Shown: positions 1 through 7,208 of the stretch, piece after piece
Layout of the letters: each line of letters starts with the position of its first letter
Position numbering within the stretch: the first letter of the stretch is position 1
Origin: Bacteroidales bacterium
GTDB lineage: Bacteria > Bacteroidota > Bacteroidia > Bacteroidales > Muribaculaceae
NCBI GenBank assembly: GCA_004557195.1
Contig: SFER01000021.1
Span: 1 to 17,700 of the forward strand
Direction: 5' to 3'
Length of the DNA stretch: 17,700 nucleotides
The notes under the pieces: model-generated
Database searches by the model: none
What the model saw: the letters and a program-made list of their open reading frames with translations, nothing else
Told to the model about the DNA's origin: nothing
Translations under genes and position numbers: made by a program

Positions 1-1391
1 CAAGCGAAAACACCGTGTGGTGGACAACCGATGAATACAAAAACGACAACAAGCCTGTAACCGAGGAAACTTGGAAAGCAGTTAAAGAACTTGCTGTAAA
101 GGAACTTTCTAACAAGAAACTCTATGTAGTTGACGGATTCTGCGGCGCGAACATCGCAACTTGCCTCAAAGTGCGCTTCATCGTTGAAGTAGCTTGGCAA
201 GCACACTTCGTTAAAAACATGTTCATCCGTCCTACCGATGAGCAACTCGAGAACTTCGAGCCCGACTTCGTCGTGTATAACGCTTCTAAGGCTAAAGTTG
301 AGAACTACAAAGAACTCGGCTTGAACTCTGAGACTGCTGTTGTATTCAACCTCACTTCTAAAGAGCAAGTTATCATCAACACTTGGTATGGTGGTGAAAT
401 GAAGAAAGGTATGTTCTCAATGATGAACTACTTCAAGCCACTCGAAGGCATCGCTTCAATGCACTGCTCTGCCAACACCAACGAAAAAGGCGAGACCGCT
501 ATCTTCTTCGGTCTCTCCGGTACAGGTAAGACCACTCTTTCTACCGACCCGAAACGTATGCTCATCGGCGACGACGAACACGGATGGGACGATGAAGGTG
601 TGTTCAACTACGAAGGCGGTTGCTATGCCAAGGTTATCAACCTCGACAAAGAAAGCGAGCCCGATATCTACAACGCTATCCGTCGCGACGCTCTCCTTGA
701 GAACGTAACCGTTGACGAAAACGGCAAAATCGACTTCGCCGATAAGAGCGTTACAGAAAACACCCGCGTTTCTTATCCTATCAACCACATCAACAACATC
801 GTTAAGCCTATCTCGAAAGCCCCTGCCGCTAAGAATGTAATATTCCTTTCTGCCGACGCATTCGGTGTGCTTCCTCCGGTGTCTATCCTCACTCCCGAGC
901 AAACTAAATACTACTTCCTCTCGGGCTTCACTGCAAAACTCGCAGGTACAGAGCGCGGTATCACTGAGCCTACTCCTACATTCTCGGCTTGCTTCGGTGC
1001 TGCATTCCTTGAACTCCACCCAACTAAATATGCCGAGGAACTCGTTAAGAGAATGGAAAAATCGGGCGCTAAAGCATATCTCGTTAACACAGGCTGGAAC
1101 GGTACAGGCAAACGTATCTCTATCAAAGATACCCGCGGTATCATCGACGCTATCCTCGACGGCTCTATCAACAACGTAGAAACCAAGCACCTCCCAATCT
1201 TCGACTTCGAAGTGCCTGTTGTTCTCCCCGGTGTTGACCGCCGCATCCTCGACCCGCGCGACACTTATGCTTGCGACTGCGAATGGACTGCCAAAGCAGA
1301 AGACCTCGCCGCTCGCTTCATCAAGAACTTCAACAAGTACACCTCTAACGAGGCCGGTAAAGCTCTTGTTGCTGCAGGTCCAAAATTGTAA
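1..1391 (+). CDS. pckA: Phosphoenolpyruvate carboxykinase (ATP), 5'-truncated by window edge
   Basis: Converts oxaloacetate and ATP to phosphoenolpyruvate, CO2 and ADP in the cytoplasm; in Bacteroidales it can also run in the carboxylating direction during fermentation to succinate. The frame is open from base 3 (reading S-E-N-T before a GTG at 15), so the gene starts outside the window. About 462 of the roughly 535-540 residues usual for the family are present; the N-terminal 70-80, including the early substrate-binding Arg, are missing. Visible motifs are the P-loop GLSGTGKTT at 510-536, the metal-binding LIGDDEHGWDDEG just after it, the Arg-bearing NTRVSYPI, and a C-terminus ending AAGPKL as in other members. 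One oddity is that the usual T-R-L after the GAN motif reads T-C-L here. Tandem hairpins follow the stop, so it is probably the last gene of its transcript. Identification is near certain. Confidence 0.98.
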   Translation, partial: SENTVWWTTDEYKNDNKPVTEETWKAVKELAVKELSNKKLYVVDGFCGANIATCLKVRFIVEVAWQAHFVKNMFIRPTDEQLENFEPDFVVYNASKAKVENYKELGLNSETAVVFNLTSKEQVIINTWYGGEMKKGMFSMMNYFKPLEGIASMHCSANTNEKGETAIFFGLSGTGKTTLSTDPKRMLIGDDEHGWDDEGVFNYEGGCYAKVINLDKESEPDIYNAIRRDALLENVTVDENGKIDFADKSVTENTRVSYPINHINNIVKPISKAPAAKNVIFLSADAFGVLPPVSILTPEQTKYYFLSGFTAKLAGTERGITEPTPTFSACFGAAFLELHPTKYAEELVKRMEKSGAKAYLVNTGWNGTGKRISIKDTRGIIDAILDGSINNVETKHLPIFDFEVPVVLPGVDRRILDPRDTYACDCEWTAKAEDLAARFIKNFNKYTSNEAGKALVAAGPKL

Positions 1392-1417
1392 TCAATCTTT
1401 ACAATTATACGACGAAG

Positions 1418-1450
1418 GGCTGTATCGCACTGCGCGATGCAGCCTTTTTT
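1418..1450 (+). terminator. Intrinsic terminator after pckA
   Basis: An 11-bp stem (1418-1428 with 1434-1444, one G-U pair) encloses a 5-nt loop and is followed directly by six T residues at 1445-1450. It lies 26 nt past the pckA stop, as expected for a Rho-independent terminator. Confidence 0.9.
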
Positions 1451-1468
1451 ATCATTGCCAATCGATGT

Positions 1469-1494
1469 AAAACCGCTATTTTATGCGGTTTTTT
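1469..1494 (+). terminator. Second tandem terminator-like hairpin
   Basis: AAAACCGC (1469-1476) pairs perfectly with GCGGTTTT (1485-1492) around an 8-nt loop, with further T residues to 1494. The A-rich left side and T-rich right side would let it act in either direction. It sits 18 nt after the first terminator and before the sufE promoter, so it probably insulates sufE from pckA read-through. An in-frame ATG for sufE at 1483 lies inside this hairpin, which argues against that start. Confidence 0.7.
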
Positions 1495-1509
1495 CGATTT
1501 TTTGCCACT

Positions 1510-1545
1510 TTTGCTTTAATCTTTCGGCAGTTATGCTTAATTTTG
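1510..1545 (+). promoter_or_regulatory. Candidate Bacteroidota-type promoter for sufE
   Basis: TAATTTTG at 1538-1545 matches the -7 consensus TAnnTTTG of the Bacteroidota primary sigma factor. A TTTG at 1510-1513 could be the -33 element, but the 24-nt spacer is longer than the usual 19-21. Initiation near 1551 would give a short leader of about 13 nt before the ATG at 1564, and would exclude the upstream ATG at 1483. Confidence 0.5.
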
Positions 1546-1563
1546 AGAAAATTTTCACTCACA

Positions 1564-1998
1564 ATGAATTCAATTAACGAAATACAAGACGAAATTATAG
1601 CGGAATTCAGCGACTTCGACGACTGGATGGACCGCTATGCCTATATCATCGAATTGGGCAACGCCCTCCCTGCTATCGAAGAAAAATACAAGACTGCTCA
1701 AAACCTCATCGAGGGATGCCAAAGCCGCGTGTGGCTCAATGCCACCCTCTCGCCCGATGGCACAATCCTTTTTGAGGCCGACAGCGACGCCATAATTGTG
1801 AAAGGACTCATCTCGCTACTTGTACGCACTCTCTCGGGACACACCCCGCAAGAGATTATCGATGCCGACCTCTATTTCATCAACGAAATCAAACTCAACG
1901 AGCACCTGTCGCCGACACGCAGCAACGGACTGCGCGCCATGGTGAAACAGATGCGCCTCTATGCAATCGCATTCGATGCCCAATCAAAGAAGGACTAA
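1564..1998 (+). CDS. sufE: SufE family cysteine desulfuration protein
   Basis: SufE accepts persulfide sulfur from the cysteine desulfurase SufS, stimulates it and passes sulfur to the SufB scaffold for Fe-S cluster assembly in the cytoplasm. The 144-residue product matches family length, and the active cysteine is in GCQSRVW at Cys52, almost exactly where E. coli SufE has Cys51. The frame stays open upstream to an ATG at 1483, but that would add 27 residues encoded by a terminator hairpin and a promoter; the ATG at 1564 gives the family-typical N-terminus. There is no suf operon next to it, so this is an isolated sufE. An outer-membrane protein gene follows 18 nt after the stop and may be co-transcribed. 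Identification is confident; the start is fairly sure. Confidence 0.95.
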   Translation: MNSINEIQDEIIAEFSDFDDWMDRYAYIIELGNALPAIEEKYKTAQNLIEGCQSRVWLNATLSPDGTILFEADSDAIIVKGLISLLVRTLSGHTPQEIIDADLYFINEIKLNEHLSPTRSNGLRAMVKQMRLYAIAFDAQSKKD

Positions 1999-2016
1999 CC
2001 CCTTAAATAAAATAAT

Positions 2017-2709
2017 ATGCTATTAAAACGAGTATTTCTCACCTTTTCCTTGGCGATTGTGGCGATAGCAGCCAACGCACAATGGAGCGTAGGCGTGCTT
2101 GCAGGTTACGACTACAATCTCTACGACTATGCCAAAGGGTATGCCTACGATTTGCGATACGATGGACGTGCAGGGCTTGATTTCACCGTGCCGGTGCAAT
2201 ACAACTTCAATCAATGGTTTGGATTGCGCGCCGATATCGACTATGTGCAGAAAGGGCACAAAATGCACCGTAGCGGCACTCACGAGGGCACCTACACCAA
2301 TACTCGCGACCATTATCTCAACCTCCCTATCGTCGCTTCATTCTCATTTGGCGGCAATAAAATCAGAGGCTATCTCAACCTTGGCGGATACATGGGATTT
2401 TGGGCGGTTAGTTCAATAGAAGGACAGGCGCGACTTGCCATGGCGCCAGATATCGACGACACCCAATACTACTATTTCAATGAAAAATTGGATTTCGACA
2501 GCAAGCGCGATAATCGTTTCGACGCAGGACTCACCGGCTCGATTGGCTTGGGATACTATTTCAAGCACAATGTGGAATTCCGTGCCGAAGGACTTTGCTA
2601 CTACAGCCTCATCGACACCGGCTCCGGCAGCAAAAACAACATTGCGCCGCGATATAACACAACATTCGCTCTCAGAGTAGGGTGTATCTATCATTTCATC
2701 ACCAAATAA
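2017..2709 (+). CDS. PorT-like outer-membrane beta-barrel protein
   Basis: The 230-residue protein begins with a Sec signal peptide (positive MLLKR, a hydrophobic stretch, and likely cleavage after ANA near residue 21). The rest alternates short amphipathic strands rich in Tyr, Gly and Phe with polar turns, typical of 8- to 10-stranded barrels of the OMP_b-brl/PorT-like class common in Bacteroidota. Examples are GVLAGYDYNLYDY near the start, GLRADIDYVQKG in the middle and ALRVGCIYHF near the end. It ends in a strand with an aromatic residue three from the C-terminus (YHFITK), which is compatible with insertion by BAM. The specific function is unknown. It follows sufE by 18 nt and precedes the S41 lipoprotein gene by 12 nt, so the last two are very likely co-transcribed and may both act in the envelope. 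Confidence 0.8.
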   Translation: MLLKRVFLTFSLAIVAIAANAQWSVGVLAGYDYNLYDYAKGYAYDLRYDGRAGLDFTVPVQYNFNQWFGLRADIDYVQKGHKMHRSGTHEGTYTNTRDHYLNLPIVASFSFGGNKIRGYLNLGGYMGFWAVSSIEGQARLAMAPDIDDTQYYYFNEKLDFDSKRDNRFDAGLTGSIGLGYYFKHNVEFRAEGLCYYSLIDTGSGSKNNIAPRYNTTFALRVGCIYHFITK

Positions 2710-2721
2710 CAGCACAGAATT

Positions 2722-4008
2722 ATGAAAACGACAAAAATATTACTCATATCACTCTTGGCAGTAATCGCTACATTGTCGTCGTGCCGCAAAGACGAAATCG
2801 ACTTGCTGCGACCCGATGAAATGCTCTCCTATACCACTCCATCGCAACAATTCAACTCTATCTGGTGCTCTATGAACCAATCTTACGTGTTCTGGGATAT
2901 CGACCCCACCGATTGGGACGCTGTTTACGATGAGTACTACCCCAAATTTAAAGAGCTCGACAAGCAAGAATATGTCGCAACCAAAGACCTTGAGGCGCTC
3001 TATAGCGGTGCCTTCAAGACTATCATCGACCACCACCTCTTAATCGAAGTCTTCAACCAATGGGCAGACCCCAACGACAGCGACGACCCCGGGAAATTGG
3101 CGTTTAGTCCGGGTAATAACGAGATTCAGACTCGCGACTATTACCACGATTGCTACGGCTATGGAGTATGGTTTGCCACAAGTCAATTATCAAAACTCGT
3201 CGAGCAAGGCGCCAACATCACCGACTTCCAGAAAGGGTGGGATGGCGAAAATTTCTATTTTGCAACAGCACTTATAAACGATGAGACTGTGTATGTAGGC
3301 TTCTCGGGATTTAACATCTTCACCTCCTTGCCACAAGCCGAAGAGATTGTCAATGCCGGCGAGCCGGAAGACGAGGAAAGCGAAGAATATGAAATATATG
3401 AGAGGAGCAAGAATCTCGTCGATGCCTTCAACACCTATAAGGACAATATTCTCTACAACCCCAACGTGAAGAATGCCATTATCGATGTGAGGGGCAACGG
3501 CGGCGGATACCTCGTTGACGAATATTTCATCCTCGGACTTATGGTTGACCAGCCTATCCTCGCAGGCTATTCGCGCCTCAAGCAGGGCTTGGGAAAATAT
3601 GACTACACCCCCTGGCTTCCTCACTTCTTCTACCCCAACGAGGAATGTCGCCGCCTCGAGGGTAAAATCGTGCTACTTGCCGACCTCTACTCTGTGAGCA
3701 TGGCTGAAATGACCACATTGCTGGTGAAAAACCTCCCCAACGGCTGCGTGATAGGGGAGCGCACCTTCGGTGGTCAAGGAGTGCTCGAAGGCGATTTCAG
3801 TGAGAATTACACCGGCACATTCGGCAGCAGAGAGGGTCCGCACTTTGGATATCTGTGCGACCGCTGTGTGAAGACCGTTGACGGCAAAGTGCTCGAAGGC
3901 ATCGGTGCGTCGCCCGACATCGCTATGAGTTACAATTTAGAAGAAATTGTAGATGACAACGACTCATGGCTCATGCGCGCAATCGAATATATCTCAACAG
4001 GAAAATAA
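2722..4008 (+). CDS. S41-family peptidase lipoprotein
   Basis: A 428-residue protein with a lipoprotein signal: lipobox LSSC with the lipidated Cys at 21. It is therefore probably anchored in the inner or outer membrane, facing periplasm or surface. The S41 core lies at about 250-400: NAIIDVRGNGGG at 251-262, the nucleophile region DLYSVSMAE with candidate Ser326, and the family end motif EGIGASPDI at 392-400. At the site 25 residues after the Ser, where tail-specific proteases have their catalytic Lys (FGK), this protein reads FGG, with Gly351. IDHH at 102-105 resembles the D-G-H motif bearing the catalytic His in tricorn/IRBP-type (S41B) members, so an S41B-like mechanism is more likely than the Ser-Lys dyad. 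No PDZ domain is evident. An acidic stretch at 214-224 is probably a loop. The neighbouring peptide transporter suggests a role in peptide processing; this is inference. Confidence 0.85.
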   Translation: MKTTKILLISLLAVIATLSSCRKDEIDLLRPDEMLSYTTPSQQFNSIWCSMNQSYVFWDIDPTDWDAVYDEYYPKFKELDKQEYVATKDLEALYSGAFKTIIDHHLLIEVFNQWADPNDSDDPGKLAFSPGNNEIQTRDYYHDCYGYGVWFATSQLSKLVEQGANITDFQKGWDGENFYFATALINDETVYVGFSGFNIFTSLPQAEEIVNAGEPEDEESEEYEIYERSKNLVDAFNTYKDNILYNPNVKNAIIDVRGNGGGYLVDEYFILGLMVDQPILAGYSRLKQGLGKYDYTPWLPHFFYPNEECRRLEGKIVLLADLYSVSMAEMTTLLVKNLPNGCVIGERTFGGQGVLEGDFSENYTGTFGSREGPHFGYLCDRCVKTVDGKVLEGIGASPDIAMSYNLEEIVDDNDSWLMRAIEYISTGK

Positions 4009-4045
4009 ATTATAAATAATAATCTCTAAACTAAACACCAGTATT

Positions 4046-5605
4046 ATGTTCTCAAAACACCCAAAGGGATTGATTCCCGCCGCATTAAGCAACATGGGAG
4101 AGCGATTCGGCTACTACATCATGAACGCCGTGCTCGTGTTGTTCCTTTGTTCTAAATTTGGGCTTGAAAACGAAACAAGCACACTTATCTATTCGTTTTT
4201 CTATGCCGGTATTTACCTTCTAAGCCTCGTGGGTGGTCTTATTGCCGACCGCACACAAAACTACAAGGGCACCATCATGACAGGTCTTGTGATTATGGCA
4301 ATGGGCTATATCGTGCTCTCAATTCCTATCCTCGCAACAAGCGACAACACATCGTGGTTGCTCACCCTCACCTGCGCCGCTTTGTTCCTTATCGCATTTG
4401 GTAACGGCTTGTTCAAAGGCAACTTGCAAGCCATCGTCGGACAAATGTACGACAACTTCGAGGCAGAAGCAGCCAAGAAAGGCGAGGCAGAACTCGCCGA
4501 GGCTAAGAGCCGTCGCGACTCAGGTTTCCAGATTTTCTATGTATTTATCAACATCGGTGGTCTCATCGCTCCTTTCGTGGCTCCGTTGCTCCGTAGCTGG
4601 TGGCTCAAAGCGCATGCGCTCACCTATAATGCCACTCTTCCCAACCTTTGCCACGAATACCTCAACAAAGGTGCCGACATGGCTGCCGAGAAGCTTCAGA
4701 ACCTCAACGAATTGATGGCACAAGTGGGTGGCAACACAGCCGACCTCGCCACTGCCTGTGGCGACTACTTGAAAGTGTTCAACGAGGGTATTCACTACTC
4801 GTTTATCGCTTCTGTTGTGGCAATGCTCATCTCTCTCGCAATATTCATCATCACCAAGAAGCAATTCCCCACTCCCGGAAAGAAAGAAGCTGCCGCCAAG
4901 GTTGAATACACCGAAGCCGAAAAGGTACAGATGGCAACCGAAATCAAGCAACGCCTCTATGCCCTCTTTGCAGTGCTCGGCGTGGTGATATTCTTCTGGT
5001 TTGCTTTCCACCAAAACGGCACATCGCTCTCGCTCTTTGCCCGCGACTTTGTCAACACATCGGTGATTCCGCCCGAGATTTGGCAAGCTATCAACCCATT
5101 CTTCGTGATTGTGCTCACACCTATTATTATGGTGATATTCGCATCGCTCGCACGTCGCGGTAAAGCCATCTCCACTCCCAAGAAGATTGCAATCGGTATG
5201 TTTATCACCGGATTGGCCTATCTCTTCCTCTCCTGCTACTCATTCATTATGGGCTATCCGTCTGCCAACGACTTCCTCGCTCAACCGGTAGCCGCTCAAG
5301 AGGCTGTGAAAGCCGGACCATGGGTTCTCATCGTGCTCTACTTCTTCCTCACAGTTGCCGAGTTGTTCATTTCGCCGCTCGGACTTGCATTTGTGTCGAA
5401 AGTTGCTCCCAAGCACCTCCAAGGTCTTTGCCAAGGATTGTGGCTCGGTGCAACCGCAGTGGGCAACCTCATGCTCTGGGTAGGACCGTTGATGTACAAC
5501 GGAATGCCTTTGTGGCAATGTTGGGGCGTGTTCCTCGTAGTGTGCGTCTTCTCCATGAGTGTAATGCTCGGAATGGTGAAGTGGCTCGAAAGAGTAACAA
5601 AATAA
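4046..5605 (+). CDS. POT/PTR family proton-coupled peptide transporter
   Basis: A 519-residue polytopic inner-membrane protein of the major facilitator superfamily, most likely importing di- and tripeptides with protons. Family signatures are the N-terminal GERFGYY (residues 18-24, from the ExxERFxYY motif), GLFKGN at 121-126 with the conserved Lys124, and FYVFINIGGL at 164-173 (from FYxxINxGSL). Two features differ from textbook POT proteins. The first Glu of ExxER is Asn16. About 70 mostly hydrophilic residues (roughly 185-255) lie between two membrane segments after the FYxxIN helix. Both may be usual for the Bacteroidota branch, which I recall as having an NMGERFG start. It lies 37 nt after the S41 peptidase gene with no promoter visible between, and is followed by a strong hairpin, so it is probably the last gene of that transcript. 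Confidence 0.92.
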   Translation: MFSKHPKGLIPAALSNMGERFGYYIMNAVLVLFLCSKFGLENETSTLIYSFFYAGIYLLSLVGGLIADRTQNYKGTIMTGLVIMAMGYIVLSIPILATSDNTSWLLTLTCAALFLIAFGNGLFKGNLQAIVGQMYDNFEAEAAKKGEAELAEAKSRRDSGFQIFYVFINIGGLIAPFVAPLLRSWWLKAHALTYNATLPNLCHEYLNKGADMAAEKLQNLNELMAQVGGNTADLATACGDYLKVFNEGIHYSFIASVVAMLISLAIFIITKKQFPTPGKKEAAAKVEYTEAEKVQMATEIKQRLYALFAVLGVVIFFWFAFHQNGTSLSLFARDFVNTSVIPPEIWQAINPFFVIVLTPIIMVIFASLARRGKAISTPKKIAIGMFITGLAYLFLSCYSFIMGYPSANDFLAQPVAAQEAVKAGPWVLIVLYFFLTVAELFISPLGLAFVSKVAPKHLQGLCQGLWLGATAVGNLMLWVGPLMYNGMPLWQCWGVFLVVCVFSMSVMLGMVKWLERVTK

Positions 5606-5630
5606 TCAAGCCATCATTTCCGCTCAATAA

Positions 5631-5664
5631 GCAGGCTGTGCTTCGGCACAGCCTGCTCGCTTCT
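5631..5664 (+). terminator. UUCG-looped terminator hairpin after the transporter gene
   Basis: A perfect 11-bp stem (5631-5641 with 5646-5656) closes a UUCG tetraloop with a C-G closing pair, the exceptionally stable cUUCGg arrangement. The trailing sequence is T-rich but not a clean run, so termination may be imperfect. It lies 25 nt after the transporter stop. Confidence 0.75.
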
Positions 5665-5695
5665 TTACACTCCGAAAAATAATTGGGGCTCGTTG

Positions 5696-5726
5696 ATTGA
5701 TTTTTCGACAAAACTTTATATATTTG
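5696..5726 (+). promoter_or_regulatory. Bacteroidota-type promoter for cdd
   Basis: A perfect -7 element TATATTTG (5719-5726) is preceded by ATTG (5696-5699, one mismatch to TTTG) with a 19-nt spacer. Initiation about 6 nt downstream would fall at about 5732, right beside the in-frame ATG at 5733, which makes the ATG at 5745 the more natural start. Confidence 0.75.
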
Positions 5727-5744
5727 CAGAAAATGAGCAAAGCC

Positions 5745-6215
5745 ATGAAGGAAAAAATCATAAGTACAAAGATAGAAGTGCTGAGCTACGATGAATTATC
5801 AGCACAAGACAAGGATTTAATCGACAAAGCAAAAGAAGCCACTGCCACAGCCTATACCCCCTACAGCAAATTCCATGTGGGAGCGGCATTGTTGCTCTCC
5901 AATGGCGAAATTGTAACCGGCAGCAACCAGGAAAACGCGGCATTCCCGTCGGGCACCTGCGCCGAGCGCACCACTATCTACTATGCCCATGCTCGCTATC
6001 CCGAGGCGTCGTTCGACACTCTTGCGATTGCCGCTTTCAGCAACGGGCACTTCCAGGCTTCGCCTATTTCGCCATGCGGTGCCTGCCGCCAGGCAATTCT
6101 CGAATATGAGACTTTGTTTAACAAAAACATCCGCATCCTCCTTTATGGCGAGAACGAAATCTATCTGCTCGATGGCATAAAATCGCTCCTGCCGCTCTGC
6201 TTCTCCGAGTTTTAG
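5745..6215 (+). CDS. cdd: Cytidine deaminase
   Basis: Hydrolytically deaminates cytidine and deoxycytidine to uridine and deoxyuridine for pyrimidine salvage in the cytoplasm. The product from this start is 156 residues, in line with Bacteroides orthologues. The zinc site is complete: TCAERTT with zinc ligand Cys72 and proton-shuttle Glu74, and PCGACRQ with Cys111 and Cys114. GSNQENAAFPSG before it is the usual substrate-binding segment. In-frame starts exist at 5697, 5733 and 5745. The first lies in the promoter and the second at the predicted transcription start, so 5745 (MKEKIIS) is preferred, which also gives the best match to relatives. The gene is monocistronic or paired with the glycosyltransferase gene that begins 3 nt after its stop. 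Confidence 0.96.
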   Translation: MKEKIISTKIEVLSYDELSAQDKDLIDKAKEATATAYTPYSKFHVGAALLLSNGEIVTGSNQENAAFPSGTCAERTTIYYAHARYPEASFDTLAIAAFSNGHFQASPISPCGACRQAILEYETLFNKNIRILLYGENEIYLLDGIKSLLPLCFSEF

Positions 6216-6218
6216 GCA

Positions 6219-7067
6219 ATGAATATAGTGAGAATCGATGGCGCGACGGGCACACAAATGTTTCAATATGCCCTCGCCGAGGCACTGCGTAGCAATGGTG
6301 CGACAGTGAAAATCGACCGTCGGTGCGACACCTCGTGTATCGACACCGCTTTCGACTTGCGCCTCGATGCAGCCACTCCCGATGAGGTGAAATCGCTCGC
6401 CGATGTGTCGTCATCGGCAATGGCGCGCTTGCGACGCATGGTGATAGGGGAGAGCCGCGATGCCCGAGGCACACTCGTTAAAGGGTATTGCCTCCCTTAC
6501 AGCCGCGACATCGCCACCGGCGACAACCATTATGTGTGGTGCGAGATGGCGGAATATCAATTCTACGAACATGCCGAGGAGGCTATCGACCGCCTGTTTG
6601 AGTTCAAAACCGCTATGCCACAGCAATATGCCGAAGTTGCTGACGAAATCGGGATGTGCGAAAGTGTGGCGGTGCATTTCTTGACGTGTCCCGGGGTGTC
6701 AAGCAAAGCGGAGCAACGAATTGCCGCCGGCATCTGCACCCCCAACTACTATGAGTGGGCAGCCGCGAGCATGCGTCAGCAACTCGCTGGCGAGGAGGTG
6801 CGCTTCTTTGTCTTCACCGACAACATAGCGCTTGCTCGCAATTCCGTGAAAATCAATGATGCCACTTTCATCGAGAGCCGTGGGCTCGACACCATGCGCC
6901 TTATGGCGCAATGCCGCCACTGCATTATTTCAAACAGCGCAGAGGCTTGGTGGGGAGCGCGCCTCTGCTCAAATCCCGACAAAATTGTCATCGCTCCCGA
7001 GAAATGGCGAACCGGCATAGCCACTCCCGGCATCTATCCCCATTTTTGGTTGCAAATTCCCATCTAA
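6219..7067 (+). CDS. GT11-like alpha-1,2-fucosyltransferase homologue, donor-site motif altered
   Basis: This 282-residue protein resembles family GT11 fucosyltransferases, which transfer fucose from GDP-fucose to galactose in surface glycans. The N-terminus carries GTQMFQYALAEAL (11-23), matching GNQMFQYA. The C-terminal part has a clear family block: CRHCIISNSAEAWWGARL (232-249) followed by DKIVIAPEKW (254-263), close to the usual H-x-I-x-S-N-S-x-x-S-W-W and P-x-x-W motifs. FFVFTDN at 196-202 matches FxxFSDD. The defining HxRRGDY motif is not intact: at the corresponding place the protein reads VAVHFLTCPGV (150-160), keeping the His but lacking both Arg and the Asp. It may be a divergent or inactive transferase, or use a different donor. 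It follows cdd by 3 nt, almost certainly co-transcribed, with no other glycan genes nearby. No signal or membrane segment is seen. Confidence 0.75.
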   Translation: MNIVRIDGATGTQMFQYALAEALRSNGATVKIDRRCDTSCIDTAFDLRLDAATPDEVKSLADVSSSAMARLRRMVIGESRDARGTLVKGYCLPYSRDIATGDNHYVWCEMAEYQFYEHAEEAIDRLFEFKTAMPQQYAEVADEIGMCESVAVHFLTCPGVSSKAEQRIAAGICTPNYYEWAAASMRQQLAGEEVRFFVFTDNIALARNSVKINDATFIESRGLDTMRLMAQCRHCIISNSAEAWWGARLCSNPDKIVIAPEKWRTGIATPGIYPHFWLQIPI

Positions 7068-7131
7068 CCTGCCGATTTGTGCGGTTTTGGAGAGAAAAAA
7101 TTGCAAGAAAACTTAAATATTTAATTATATT

Positions 7132-7162
7132 TTTGTTATATGCTTCATTTGCATTAACTTTG
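7132..7162 (+). promoter_or_regulatory. Bacteroidota-type promoter for the FKBP pair
   Basis: A full consensus promoter: TTTG at 7132-7135, a 19-nt spacer and TAACTTTG at 7155-7162. Initiation is expected near 7168, giving a leader of about 40 nt before the ATG at 7209. The upstream side is strongly AT-rich. Confidence 0.88.
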
Positions 7163-7177
7163 CCAAGATTTTGGCAA
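7160..7177. repeat. Perfect inverted repeat over the FKBP transcription start (candidate operator)
   Basis: TTGCCAA (7160-7166) and TTGGCAA (7171-7177) form a perfect inverted repeat with a 4-nt centre. The left arm covers the end of the -7 element and the predicted transcription start falls in the centre, so bound protein would block initiation. It is too early in the transcript for the whole stem to be in the RNA, which favours a DNA-binding site. No regulator can be named from the sequence. Confidence 0.5.
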
Positions 7178-7208
7178 GGAAGCCATTATCACAACAATTA
7201 TTTTAAAA

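Noticed and set aside
1483..1563. N-terminal extension of sufE rich in Phe and Leu, resembling a signal peptide
   Set aside because: The ATG at 1483 lies in a terminator hairpin and the extension covers the -7 promoter element. SufE is a cytoplasmic protein of about 140 residues, so the 1564 start is right.
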